Notes: generated by a model not told the origin, from the letters alone. A stretch of 43,418 bases of DNA from Beijerinckia sp. L45 (GCF_009765775.1 NZ_LMUU01000098.1:1-43418); one strand, 5' to 3'; positions 35,529-43,418 are shown, numbered from the stretch's first letter. Translations and numbers: made by a program.

Positions 35529-36872
35529 ATGCAGAAGTATCTTTTTCCGCGCGGTCCCAACCGTCTTCTCTCTTATAAGTTGCAATATCCGCCCCGATTG
35601 CAAAAGGCGATGGGCTGGAAAGCGCAGGTGGTCAAAAGCACCGGACTGCCTGAGTCGCGATACCTTGAAGCCCTACAGATCGCGCTGCCGGACATCATCA
35701 AGCATCGGAAGCTCTTGATGTTGACGCGGGCCTACGACGCCAAAGTCCATCGCGGGCGCATGACCGGCAAGCTCGATTACGAGCCGAACGAAGAGCGATT
35801 CGATAATGATGGCTCGCGCTCGAAATGCACCGCCGATGGACTGACGGTCGTCCACTGGAATGCAGCGGGAGAAATGACCGGCGCCGTGCCTAACACGGTG
35901 GTCAAAGAGCTGACGCTCATTGGGACACGGCACGAAGCGGAAGAGATCGCTCAGCTAGAGGCCATGCTTGAAAAGCCGAAGCGCGACCTCGACCGAGACA
36001 TTTTCGACCACTGGGCCGGGGATAGGAAGCACGGCCCAAAGACGATAATGACAAAATTTATGAAGACCCTCCACGAAGTCGTGCCGAACAAATCGTTGGC
36101 AACGCTGGAGCCATCCGACGTGCGAGCCTTCGTTGCGAAACTGGTTGAAGAGGGAAATTCAACCAGCTCGTTTGAAGCGAAATTTGGTCTGGCCAACGCG
36201 ATGATCAATAAGGCGCTCGGGCACGAGCAATTTCCGATGCTCAAAGCCAACCCCTTCGCGATCAACGATCTTTATCCAAAGAACATCCAAGGACGGCGCC
36301 CCCAGCCCACGGTTTTTGACGACGATGATCTGAAGAGGATTTCTGACGACATCCACAACTGGAGCGCCGACGAACGTCTCGCCTGGACCATTTATAGGAC
36401 GATGGCTATGCGGAAATCGGAACCGTGGCAGATCGTCAGATACGAGCATCACCAGGGCTATCTTTGCGTCGAGGTTGGCACGAAGTCGCGAACAGGCACC
36501 GATCGGCGCGTGCTGCCCTGCCCCGACGCCGTGAAGGCCTTGCTGCCAAGCGAATTCACCGGCTCGTTGTTCAAATTCTCAGCCGACAACATCGAGGGCA
36601 AGATCAGAAAGCGTCTGGTGGCGCTGGGCATCCCGCACGATTCGGGCAAGACCCTCCATTCTCTCCGCCACATGGCGGATACGTTCTGGACGGAAAACGA
36701 CGTTCAGCAGAAGATCATAGAGACGATAACCGGACACGTGCCGGACGATCTCAAGGGCAACGAGGGCAATCAGCAGACGCGTGCGAAGAAAGGCATCACA
36801 TGGCGGTATTTTCGCGGGTACGGCCCAAAGCGACCTTATGACGCCATGAACATGATCACGACCGGCATCTGA
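35529..36872 (+). CDS. Tyrosine-type site-specific integrase
   Basis: 447 residues from ATG 35529 (ATG at 35478 adds a weakly supported leader). The catalytic set is visible: Arg295 in MAMRKSEPW, HSLRH (His377, Arg380), His403 in TGHVPD, and a nucleophile Tyr probably among Tyr427, Tyr431 and Tyr437 near the C-terminus. The N-terminal part has a helical arm-binding and core-binding segment (about 160-230). It begins 122 bp after the tRNA-Ala gene and reads away from it, the classic arrangement of an element integrated at a tRNA 3' end. A strong terminator follows. The other attachment half is not in the window. Confidence 0.88.
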   Translation: MQKYLFPRGPNRLLSYKLQYPPRLQKAMGWKAQVVKSTGLPESRYLEALQIALPDIIKHRKLLMLTRAYDAKVHRGRMTGKLDYEPNEERFDNDGSRSKCTADGLTVVHWNAAGEMTGAVPNTVVKELTLIGTRHEAEEIAQLEAMLEKPKRDLDRDIFDHWAGDRKHGPKTIMTKFMKTLHEVVPNKSLATLEPSDVRAFVAKLVEEGNSTSSFEAKFGLANAMINKALGHEQFPMLKANPFAINDLYPKNIQGRRPQPTVFDDDDLKRISDDIHNWSADERLAWTIYRTMAMRKSEPWQIVRYEHHQGYLCVEVGTKSRTGTDRRVLPCPDAVKALLPSEFTGSLFKFSADNIEGKIRKRLVALGIPHDSGKTLHSLRHMADTFWTENDVQQKIIETITGHVPDDLKGNEGNQQTRAKKGITWRYFRGYGPKRPYDAMNMITTGI

Positions 36873-36894
36873 ATAGCCCAATCGTGCAAATGAA

Positions 36895-36921
36895 AAAGGC
36901 CCGGCAACAAACCGGGCCTTT
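36895..36921 (+). terminator. Intrinsic terminator of the integrase gene
   Basis: AAAGGCCCGG (36895-36904) and CCGGGCCTTT (36912-36921) are perfect 10-bp arms with a 7-nt loop. The A/T ends make it usable in both directions. Confidence 0.85.
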
Positions 36922-37032
36922 CAAATGATCGCCGCTCACGATCCTAGATCATGTTCGTGTACCGATCTGCCTCTTGCACCGAGCATCCGAGGTGGTTTTT
37001 AGCGCGTCACTGTGACGAGTTCGCGGATCGCG

Positions 37033-37842
37033 TCAGTGGCGCGGGAACTCTCGCCAAAGCCTGCCGTCGAGGATCGCGCCACCTTTGCCGTCGTGATCGG
37101 ACAGCTTGGCGTCCTTGGCGCTCTTGCCATCCTCAGCGACGATTGGATTGCTCGGGTAGTTGCCCCACTGCTTGTGCATGAAGGCGATGCCCCTGGATTG
37201 GCATTGATCGCGTACCGCACGAGCCCAGGCTGGCTGCATGAGCCTGGAGCCAGGACCGCTCTCGCCACCCGAGATGATCCAGTCGGGTTGAGTCCCACCG
37301 GCATCGAGCACGATCGGTCCAATCGCTGGCTCGTAGCTAATGAAGCGGATTGCGGCAGGCGTGTCCCGTAGGAGTGGCCAGCGCTGATCATAGCGCTCCT
37401 GGTCTTCCATTGTGCTGCCCAACCAGACATTCGGATAACCGTTGCCCCAATCCTTAGGAAGGAAGCGGGCCATGAGCTGCGGTCGTTTGGTCAACAGCAA
37501 CCAGTCCAGGTTAGGCGTCGCCTTGATCAGCTCGAACAAATCGGCGCGTGTGGTTGGATCGGCCTTGTTGTCGAAGACATCCGCAAGCGACGCGCAGAAA
37601 ACGCGCTGCCGGTGGCTATGTTCGGCCTGGAATACGGTAGCCTGCGAATTCCATTGGATCGGCTTGCGCCAGTTCGCAGCGCTGGTCCGTTTGCGATCCC
37701 CGTGCGGTCCCCACAAGGTCCAGCGGTATCGTGTCACCAGCCGTTCTGCATAACAGCGATCGCAGCCGGGGCTGATCTTCGTGCACCCGATCCACGGATT
37801 GAACGTGCTGTCCGTCCATTCGATCTTCGAAGCCTCTGCCAT
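37033..37842 (-). CDS. DUF5131 (phage Gp37/Gp68-like) protein
   Basis: 269 residues from ATG 37842. The N-terminus SKIEWTDSTFNPWIGC and Cys20, Cys27, Cys30 (C-x6-C-x2-C, with CDRCYAE) are the signature of the Gp37/Gp68 or DUF5131 family, whose cysteines recall a radical SAM iron-sulfur site. LLLTKRPQLM, NVWLGSTMEDQ and ISGGESGPGSR are further family motifs. These proteins are frequent in phages and integrated elements and often pair with a three-Cys partner (TcmP), which is absent here. The biochemical role is not known. The gene faces the integrase gene, with its terminator between. Confidence 0.88.
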   Translation of the reverse strand: MAEASKIEWTDSTFNPWIGCTKISPGCDRCYAERLVTRYRWTLWGPHGDRKRTSAANWRKPIQWNSQATVFQAEHSHRQRVFCASLADVFDNKADPTTRADLFELIKATPNLDWLLLTKRPQLMARFLPKDWGNGYPNVWLGSTMEDQERYDQRWPLLRDTPAAIRFISYEPAIGPIVLDAGGTQPDWIISGGESGPGSRLMQPAWARAVRDQCQSRGIAFMHKQWGNYPSNPIVAEDGKSAKDAKLSDHDGKGGAILDGRLWREFPRH

Positions 37843-38840
37843 CAGTTTTTTTACCAACCATTATTGAAGGGACCATCGTGCGGATCATTCCTTGTGCGAG
37901 GGACTTGGACGTAGCGAAGGTCGGCCACTCCGTTTGCCAGTGTACGCTGGGCTTTGCCCCCACGAATTCCTGCCTATTTAAAGCGATGCCACCACGCACA
38001 GTGTCAAGTATACCGCTACCCGACGTTCATCCGTGACAAACAGTCGGCAGGCTTCGCAGTAATAGGCCTGCTCCCCCAAGGACTCTCGCAGCTCATTGAC
38101 GTAGTGTTCCGGCACTTGTTGGGCAACATAGATCATGTGCACGATGATGCTCGTCTTGTCGTTTCGTCGCACCTCGGGCGTTTATCGTCCGCGATGATTT
38201 TCTAGTGACACCTGTTCTTCGGTTAATCTTCCGAAGTCCTATGGATGTACGGATTGATAGACATGGTCAAATCGGTCCGTCAAGAGTCCCAAAAGGGCGT
38301 CGCGCGACCGAAACCCCGCTTGATCCCCTGGCGATCGTGAATTGGGCTGGTTGATCGGCATCACGGCCCAGCACCCGTTCGGCAAAAGCCAGTTCAAGGA
38401 ACAAAAGGCCACCCACTGAAAATTCAGCGTAACGTATCTTTCCGGGTTGGCGGCATTTGGCCGATCCGTGTGCTTCCTGATATACAGGCGAAGTCTAGAA
38501 TGCTCTACTTGGACCCGGCTTGGGGCGCCGATACATTGGCTTACTCTACTGGAAGCCATTTGGATTGTTCCGTTTAATCTTTCTTTAAATTTTTTTTCTT
38601 GGATTGACTTGACAGGTCTCGACTACGCGATCATATCGGCGGCACGAGGTTCGCAGGCCTGCATCACCTCACCGGGTTTTGGACATCCTATGTCCTGCCC
38701 ACTCTTTGGGAGACCAGTTCTCCCGTCGCGTTCGTCCTAGATGGGCGCGACAAACTTACGAAACCGACCGTTCTGAACGGTCGGCACATGCCGCTGGCTG
38801 TCAAAAGCCGATGACATGGGGCGCGCGCCTTTCTACCAAA
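37843..38840. other. 1-kb region without a convincing gene
   Basis: No frame here has the look of a real gene; short frames on both strands overlap each other and lack ribosome sites. AT content rises towards 38.6 kb. Visible structures: a CTTCGG/CCGAAG inverted repeat (38217-38222 and 38231-38236), a T-rich run near 38585-38600, TTGACA (38609-38614) with CATATC 17 bp downstream as a possible promoter, and the long palindrome at 38764-38784. It may be decayed element DNA plus the control region of the ATPase gene. Confidence 0.5.
38764..38784. promoter_or_regulatory. Long perfect palindrome upstream of the ATPase gene
   Basis: CCGACCGTTC (38764-38773), one central T, and GAACGGTCGG (38775-38784) form an exact palindrome of 21 bp. 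It lies about 56 bp before ATG 38841, so it reads as an operator for the ATPase gene or a replication/recombination site of the element. As RNA it would form a tight hairpin only with a very small loop, which makes a protein site more likely. Confidence 0.6.
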
Positions 38841-39701
38841 ATGAGCAGGCACACCACGATGGATGCAATAATCGAGAGACCGAGAGCAAAGGACCTGAAC
38901 CGCCTGAAGTGGCAGAAACGAGTGGAGGAAAGCGGCGTCGTCAAAGCGATGGACCTGATCAACGATATTGCCGAGGCAATAGCGTCGGGTCGCGTTAGGG
39001 ACGCTCATATCCTGACCGGTGTACGTGGGATCGGTAAAACCAGAGCCTTCAAAGAAGCGCTGGGGCGCCACAAGAGAGTTCCGCTTGTCATCAAACAAGC
39101 TACGACGCTTGGTTTGCTTCAGAACCTGCAAGAGGCCGCGCGCAACAAACAGATTGCGCTCTTGGACGACGCTGATTCCGCTTGGGACAGCCTGGAAAAA
39201 ATCCACGCCCTGATGGTCGCGTGCCAGCCGGAGAAAGAAGGGCGTCGCATTTACGCGTATTCGGTCAATAACAAGACGACACACTACTGCTTCGATGGCT
39301 TAACTCTCGTGATGCTGTCCAACATAAATTTGAAGGATACCGCAAACGTTCCAAAGAAGTGTCGTGAAGCGATCAAGGCGCTAACTTCTCGTGTCCCACC
39401 GATAAACCTCGCACTGACGCATCAAGACGTATACGAATACACGGTCTATCTGGCGATATGCAGAGAAATGCTGAAGGTCGAGGCATTTACGCTTGAGGAG
39501 TCGAATGACGCTTTGGCGTTCTTCTCTGCGAACCGGTGGCGAATGGATGACATATCTGTACGAAAGCTCCTTCACATAGCGCGCGTTCGAAGAAAATATG
39601 CTGACAAAGATTGGCAGTTTCGGCTGAAGATGGAGCTGGATGATCCGGTGGCTGGAGCCACCCATGATTCTGACGACGAAATCCCCCAGATCGTTATTTG
39701 A
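38841..39701 (+). CDS. P-loop ATPase of the integrated element
   Basis: 286 residues from ATG 38841 (ATG 38811 and ATG 38859 are alternatives; no clear ribosome site at any). Walker A GVRGIGKT (60-67), Walker B IALLDDAD (105-112) and a sensor-like Asn in LTLVMLSNINL mark an AAA+-type ATPase; TSRVPPINL may hold the arginine finger. The N-terminal 55 residues and C-terminal 70 residues are helical and charged. The scale and context fit a DNA-handling ATPase such as a helicase loader or a phage/plasmid replication protein, but I recognise no named family. It is the first plus-strand gene after the integrase and a 1-kb empty region. Confidence 0.72.
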   Translation: MSRHTTMDAIIERPRAKDLNRLKWQKRVEESGVVKAMDLINDIAEAIASGRVRDAHILTGVRGIGKTRAFKEALGRHKRVPLVIKQATTLGLLQNLQEAARNKQIALLDDADSAWDSLEKIHALMVACQPEKEGRRIYAYSVNNKTTHYCFDGLTLVMLSNINLKDTANVPKKCREAIKALTSRVPPINLALTHQDVYEYTVYLAICREMLKVEAFTLEESNDALAFFSANRWRMDDISVRKLLHIARVRRKYADKDWQFRLKMELDDPVAGATHDSDDEIPQIVI

Positions 39702-39850
39702 TTGCTCCGACGCTGAGTACGGCCAGGATTCCGAATAAGGCTCGCTGAGCGGGGTTTAGGGGGAATCCGCTACAGACGTAGAGATCGACGGCGGGGCGGC
39801 TCGACGAGGCTTGCTGCGGCTCGGAGCCTCGCGATCACATTGCTCGGTTA

Positions 39851-40477
39851 TCACGACCGACGAATGAGAGCCACGAAGATAGAGTCTCGATATGCACCAT
39901 CGGCAAAGACCGCATCGCGTATGATGCCTTCTTTCACGAATCCGACTTTCTCGTACAAGGCTATCGCGGGCTCGTTGTCCGTATATACGTCGCCCTCGAT
40001 GCGGACGAAGCCTGCCTTGAACGCTGCCTCCAGCGTCTTGCCAAGAAGCCGCGTTCCCAGGCCACTGCCTCGATAGGCAGGGACAATCCCTATGCCGAAG
40101 GTTCCTCGGTGGCGGTGCACGGGAAATGGAAGGCGATTGATGTTGCACCATCCAACGACATCCTCGTTGGCCACCGCAACAAAGAATGGATTGCCGATCT
40201 CGATGTTGCTCCGCACGTAAGCACGGGTGTGTGGCAGCGGCGGTGCTTCGAGGAGTGCGAGATATTTGCGCTCGCGAGCTACCTCATCGAGCGCTCGTTG
40301 ATAGCTCTCGACATGCTCGCCGCTATCGGGACCACCTTCAGTTCTGACGACAACTCGACTCGCTATGCTCTGGCGAAAGCCATTGAACGCAGCGTGGCCA
40401 TCGCATCGGGTGCAGTCTACGCCATCGTCGCGATGATGCCAAGCCACACGGGCGCGTCTAGGGTCTGTGATTCCCAC
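39851..40477 (-). CDS. GNAT-family N-acetyltransferase
   Basis: Up to 208 residues. The acetyl-CoA loop is YRGSGLGTRLL, preceded by GTFGIGIVPA and followed by IEGDVYTDNEPAIALYEKVGFVKEG, all typical of RimJ/RimL- or PhnO-like GNAT enzymes; EAPPLPHTRAYV is the helix before the core. The start is unsure: the annotated GTG 40477 adds about 35 residues (HHRDDGVDCTRCDGHAAFNGF) that do not look like GNAT, and the true start may be internal, near codon 40. Substrate unknown. It is convergent with the ATPase gene (149-bp gap). Confidence 0.8.
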   Translation of the reverse strand: MGITDPRRARVAWHHRDDGVDCTRCDGHAAFNGFRQSIASRVVVRTEGGPDSGEHVESYQRALDEVARERKYLALLEAPPLPHTRAYVRSNIEIGNPFFVAVANEDVVGWCNINRLPFPVHRHRGTFGIGIVPAYRGSGLGTRLLGKTLEAAFKAGFVRIEGDVYTDNEPAIALYEKVGFVKEGIIRDAVFADGAYRDSIFVALIRRS

Positions 40478-40666
40478 CGGCTCACCGTTCGGTCGCCGCT
40501 GCCGACGAGCGTGCCGAACTGAGCCAGGGATAGACCCAGCTGAGATCGGAAGGCGCGAACCTCGTCGCCGGTCATTCTCGTCGTCATCATGCTATTGCCG
40601 ACTTCCGTTATCGTCGAGGAGGCACCACATCATGCCTTTAGCTGCTCTGGCAAGATTGGGTGAGCG

Positions 40667-41203
40667 ATGGTCCGGCTTGATAAAGCGACCGCCATACGAA
40701 TGGTCGAGGAGTTCGGCGCAAAGGTTACGGAGGTGCCGCCACGCTCGTACATCATCGAGGGACCGGCCGGACGCTTCTTGTGGGAAGGCGCCGCAATTAA
40801 CGACGAAGTGTTTTCGCATGCGGCCCTCGGCACGCTGAACGTAACAAAGGCACATGAACTGATACGGAAAACCGCCGTGCCAGACGAATTTCCTATCAAC
40901 GAGCAATTGCTGAACAGCGCCAGACTGACCGATCTCGATCCAGATACTTTGAAGACCATGACGAAGGACAGGATCGATGAACCCGTTATTTTTGTCGTGG
41001 ATCAGAAGGGGTTTTGCTACCTTATCGACGGCGCCCACCGGCTTGAGGCAAGGCGGCGTAAGAAACTTCCGACCGTGCGTGGTTTCCGACTTCGTTCTGA
41101 AGCGATCGACCACTTGCAAGCCCGCGTATGGAAGCTAGCGCCTGACGGAAGCCGCACACCGTTCGACATCAACGGGTACGTGCTGGAGGGTACGGACGGA
41201 TAA
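40667..41203 (+). CDS. ParB/sulfiredoxin-like nuclease-fold protein
   Basis: 178 residues. The segment PVIFVVDQKGFCYLIDGAHRLEARRRKKLPTV has the DGAHR motif (Asp121, His124, Arg125) that resembles the G-x-H-R nucleotide-binding motif of ParB/Srx-fold proteins. There is no helix-turn-helix, so it is not a full chromosome-partition ParB. Phage and plasmid elements often code for such single-domain proteins. The first 60 residues match nothing I recognise. A strong terminator follows 10 bp after the stop codon. Confidence 0.6.
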   Translation: MVRLDKATAIRMVEEFGAKVTEVPPRSYIIEGPAGRFLWEGAAINDEVFSHAALGTLNVTKAHELIRKTAVPDEFPINEQLLNSARLTDLDPDTLKTMTKDRIDEPVIFVVDQKGFCYLIDGAHRLEARRRKKLPTVRGFRLRSEAIDHLQARVWKLAPDGSRTPFDINGYVLEGTDG

Positions 41204-41212
41204 TTGCCAAAC

Positions 41213-41249
41213 AAAAAGCCGACGGCCCAGGGGAGAGCGTCGGCTTTTT
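41213..41249 (+). terminator. Intrinsic terminator after the ParB-like gene
   Basis: AAAAAGCCGACG (41213-41224) and CGTCGGCTTTTT (41238-41249), perfect 12-bp arms with a T-run. It can act on both strands but is 136 bp from the minus-strand operon's last stop. Confidence 0.88.
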
Positions 41250-41384
41250 GCTTGTGGAGATTTTATCGTTTACAGACAACAAAAGAAAGCCGAGGAGCAA
41301 TTCGGCTATGAGCGGCATTGCTGCTTGGCTCACAAGAATAGTTATACAGTCTTGATCTAAATGGTGCAATAAACTTCGCTCTCT

Positions 41385-41663
41385 TCAGCAAGCAAGCTTC
41401 AAGAGCCTATCGAGACGCTTCTTGTAATGGATGCGACTTTCATTGCTTTCATCGTAAAGATAGAGGTCGTTGCGATCTGTTTTGTTGGTGAAGATACCAA
41501 CAGTATCGGCTGGGTCGCTGACAAAGCGGACATCATCATCGAGCGACACATAATCACGATTGAGCTTTGAAAACCGGTTGCCTTCAATGCGTCGGAACAG
41601 GTAGGGCAGCAAAAGTTTCGTATCTTTGTTGATGATGGTGGTGTCATTGACGATACTCATCAT
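41385..41663 (-). CDS. Unrecognised small protein, last gene of the island operon
   Basis: 92 residues from ATG 41663, which overlaps the stop of the preceding gene (ATGA); ATG 41660 is the alternative. Charged and soluble, with many Asp and Asn (DYVSLDDDVRFVSDP, DRNDLYLYDESNES) and a basic end (HYKKRLDRLLKLAC). No motif recognised. Codon use is less GC-rich than the chromosomal part of the window, as expected for acquired DNA. The overlap implies co-translation with the upstream gene. Confidence 0.62.
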   Translation of the reverse strand: MMSIVNDTTIINKDTKLLLPYLFRRIEGNRFSKLNRDYVSLDDDVRFVSDPADTVGIFTNKTDRNDLYLYDESNESRIHYKKRLDRLLKLAC

Positions 41664-41911
41664 TCCTGGAGTCTCCAAATGCGACCGTCAGCTAACCGCA
41701 CATTCGCATCGCGCAGGCGGATCGTATCGATGTCGGCGTAGAGGTCACTTGCCGCGTCGTCATCCTGAGTGGTGAAGGCGGGATGCGGCGGCAAGACCAG
41801 GGACTCGATGATCGACAGCCGGACAGTGCGAGCTTCGGCTTCCGACATCATGCCGGTTGCGACCTGATCAACGATGTAGTCGAGCAGAGTTTCGGCTTCA
41901 GCGCCCGTCAT
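41660..41911 (-). CDS. Unrecognised small acidic protein of the island operon
   Basis: 83 residues from ATG 41911, 14 bp inside the end of the preceding gene. The N-terminus (MTGAEAETLLDYIVDQVATGMMSEAEARTVRLSIIESL) is predicted helical and the rest acidic (TTQDDDAASDLYADID), ending in DGRIWRLQE. No DNA-binding or membrane segment. Part of the overlapping minus-strand gene chain 42843 to 41385. No family recognised. Confidence 0.6.
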   Translation of the reverse strand: MTGAEAETLLDYIVDQVATGMMSEAEARTVRLSIIESLVLPPHPAFTTQDDDAASDLYADIDTIRLRDANVRLADGRIWRLQE

Positions 41912-42158
41912 TGGCTTGGTCTCTTGTTTCCCACGGGTGCTTCTGGCGATGCAGCATCGTCAAATCAGAGGACAACGCCAACTCGAAAAGGCTGACGCAA
42001 TCAGGTGGCCTCAATCCGGCTTGCTCGTAGTGATACGTGATCGTCGCAGCGAGCAAGATCATGTCATGGTAGACGACGCCGTTCATGACAGCGTAGAGCC
42101 GACCGTTGGTAACGCGGAACAGCTCGTATGTGGTGAGGTCGCAAATATCCACCGCCAT
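41898..42158 (-). CDS. Unrecognised small protein of the island operon
   Basis: 86 residues from ATG 42158, one base after the stop of the preceding gene. The longer frame up to 42290 is read opposite that gene and lacks a good start. The protein has a hydrophobic centre (LYAVMNGVVYHDMILLAATITYHYEQAGL) that might be one amphipathic helix and a beta pair, and ends in a charged tail. Close spacing on both sides shows it belongs to one operon. No family recognised. Confidence 0.6.
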   Translation of the reverse strand: MAVDICDLTTYELFRVTNGRLYAVMNGVVYHDMILLAATITYHYEQAGLRPPDCVSLFELALSSDLTMLHRQKHPWETRDQANDGR

Positions 42159-42159
42159 A

Positions 42160-42843
42160 TCAATCTGTCTCGCCAGTTCGCACCATGCGAGGGTATTCGA
42201 TGGCTTTGCCCTTGATCGCGTCGAGCGCGAACGGCTTGCCAGTCTTGGGATGCACTTTCGTGTCGAACTTCTGAACGAAGTATTGGTCACCGTTCACGTA
42301 CAACGTGGCGTCGAGGATTTTGCGTTCGCCGTTGTGCCGCACGACGATGTACTGATCTTCGTACCAGGACGTGCCCTTCGTGCCGCCCTTCGCAGAGAAC
42401 ATTCCGATCATCACGGCATCGCCCTCGCTGCGGTACTTGTTCAAGGTTTCCATGATGGCTTCGCGGTATGCGAGGCTGGTCTTGCGCTTGTTGAGCTTCG
42501 ACGGAAATTCCCAAAAATCGTATAGATCGGCGTACAGGACCACATCGCGACGCTCCTTAAAGCTTTTCTTGGCGACGTTGACCTCGGCTTTGATGTTGAA
42601 CTGCGCCTTACCTTGTTTCTTGCCGTTATCGAAAAACGTCAATTCAAGATTGACCATATCATCAAAGCTTGGAAGCCCGATGTTTGGAGCCTCGGCATAG
42701 TCAATCACGCGAAGTGGGCCACTGGCCGACCCGCTGGCTTCGATTTTTTCAAGCCGAACGTTGATAGCGGTGAGCTGATTGACGATTGCCAGCATGACCT
42801 GTTCAATATAATCCGGCGAAGATGTTGTAGATGTCTGTTCCAT
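42160..42843 (-). CDS. Unrecognised 227-residue protein of the island operon
   Basis: From ATG 42843, with AAAGGG about 5 bp upstream. Residues 10-36 (DYIEQVMLAIVNQLTAINVRLEKIEAS) look like a short coiled coil. The main part has alternating beta-strands (LELTFFDNGKKQGKAQFNIKAEV), a tyrosine/aspartate-rich segment (VVLYADLYDFWEF) and GDAVMIGMFSAKGGTKGTSWYEDQYIVV. The AKGGTKG stretch recalls a P-loop but lacks the GK[ST] consensus. It is the largest gene of the operon and by eye matches no known phage structural or replication protein. Confidence 0.65.
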   Translation of the reverse strand: MEQTSTTSSPDYIEQVMLAIVNQLTAINVRLEKIEASGSASGPLRVIDYAEAPNIGLPSFDDMVNLELTFFDNGKKQGKAQFNIKAEVNVAKKSFKERRDVVLYADLYDFWEFPSKLNKRKTSLAYREAIMETLNKYRSEGDAVMIGMFSAKGGTKGTSWYEDQYIVVRHNGERKILDATLYVNGDQYFVQKFDTKVHPKTGKPFALDAIKGKAIEYPRMVRTGETD

Positions 42844-42851
42844 ATTTCCCT

Positions 42852-43139
42852 TTAATGTGCGGTGATGTCTGGACCGCGCATGTATATATAACCACGGAGG
42901 CCTGACTTAACGCCATATTTAAAGATCGGACGGCGCGGTGATTTTGACCTGGAGGTCGTGACCTCGTTTGCACTTCGAAGCCTTAGAATTGTAGTATTGA
43001 TAGTCTCTTTAGAAATCGAAGAGAAGTTAGCATAACAGACTAAGACTTCTTCGCACTGATAACAGGCGAACAGAATACAGGCTACTGATTGCTTCGCTGG
43101 ATAACAGCGCAAGAGGGCGCGACGCTGAAGCGCTCGCAC
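42852..43139 (-). CDS. Possible small protein at the head of the island operon
   Basis: 95 residues from GTG 43139. The stop codon lies 8 bp before the next start, and its last bases share the AAAGGG ribosome site, which supports real coding. The middle (NFSSISKETINTTILRLRSANEV) could be a helix-turn-helix and the end (RRPIFKYGVKSGLRGYIYM) a wing, so a regulator is possible. Codon use is AT-rich. The N-terminal 30 residues with five Cys look less convincing, so the true start may be internal. Confidence 0.35.
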   Translation of the reverse strand: MRALQRRALLRCYPAKQSVACILFACYQCEEVLVCYANFSSISKETINTTILRLRSANEVTTSRSKSPRRPIFKYGVKSGLRGYIYMRGPDITAH

Positions 43140-43418
43140 CCAAACAATGCTTTGCCAAATAACTCAGTGCAAATATTCCTTGGCTATTCGTCACCAGATC
43201 AATGACAGATACCTCAGGTGGTCAACAGCTATACGTACCGCCCGTCAATGAGCCAACGCATAAAGCCGACTATGAGCGGAGATCGGTTCCCGCTCCCCAC
43301 TCAAAGAAGACTAAACCCATCACCCCCAGCCCCCTCTTCCCTTGTGCCCGCCGACGCCCTGGGAAGCCCGCTGGCGCTGATCTCGGCTGTCCGATGCACA
43401 TTCCCACACGCGGACACC

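Noticed and set aside
37978-38172. Minus-strand 64-codon frame (VPEHYVNELRESLG, EACRLFVTDERR)
   Set aside because: Some protein-like character, but the start is a GTG directly abutting GAGG, there is no neighbour to support it, and a plus-strand frame covers the same bases.
38239-38559. Minus-strand 106-codon frame in the empty region
   Set aside because: No domain, no ribosome site and irregular composition; could be decayed coding DNA but cannot be supported.
43202-43418. Plus-strand frame from ATG 43202 open to the window end
   Set aside because: Proline- and arginine-rich, no ribosome site, and cut by the window edge; could be the start of a gene but not supportable here.

Overview
The window looks like chromosomal DNA of a high-GC alphaproteobacterium, most likely Hyphomicrobiales (Rhizobiales). 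The evidence is the gene set: a short HRDC-less RNase D next to lptC-lptA-lptB-rpoN, RegB/RegA, an MmcB-type repair protein, fused CysNC beside CysD, an intracellular Cys-type PHB depolymerase, a ScfR-type regulator, a DUF1236 protein and the intergenic palindromes typical of the order. Genus cannot be decided from the sequence alone.

Layout. 1-5 kb: the 3' end of an allophanate hydrolase gene, then an aldehyde oxidation unit (DUF779 protein, aldehyde dehydrogenase, divergent AcoR-like activator) with a well-formed sigma-54 promoter and an upstream inverted repeat. 5-10.7 kb: DUF1236 protein, RNase D, the LPS-transport genes lptC/lptA/lptB and rpoN, whose product would serve the sigma-54 promoter. 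10.8-14.6 kb: phaZ, cut in two by a 2,552-bp IS1-family element (perfect 20-bp terminal repeats, 8-bp target duplication) that carries a trypsin-like protease and a small partner in one translationally coupled unit with the transposase. 14.8-17.3 kb: regB, regA and convergent mmcB. 17.4-25.6 kb: a secreted cyclase-family protein, a ParD/ParE-like pair, the cobP-cysD-cysNC run, opgD and the ScfR-type regulator. 25.7-31.2 kb: a LuxR-type regulator with a degenerate receiver, padR with a twin palindromic operator, typA, a small secreted protein and cysG. 31.3-35.2 kb: an AI-2E-family transporter with a long soluble tail, then a cobalamin riboswitch in front of an OprB-like porin.

At 35.3 kb a tRNA-Ala(GGC) gene is followed at once by a tyrosine integrase. 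From there to the window end the DNA reads as an integrated element whose far end is not included: a DUF5131 protein, a P-loop ATPase behind a long perfect palindrome, a GNAT acetyltransferase, a ParB-like protein and a tightly packed minus-strand operon of unrecognised genes.

What goes together: RpoN plus the AcoR-like protein should drive the aldehyde dehydrogenase; CysD, CysNC and CysG serve sulfate assimilation and siroheme; CobP and the B12 riboswitch point to active cobalamin metabolism. The most unusual points are the protease-bearing IS1 element inside phaZ, the riboswitch-controlled porin, and the unknown operon of the tRNA-Ala island.
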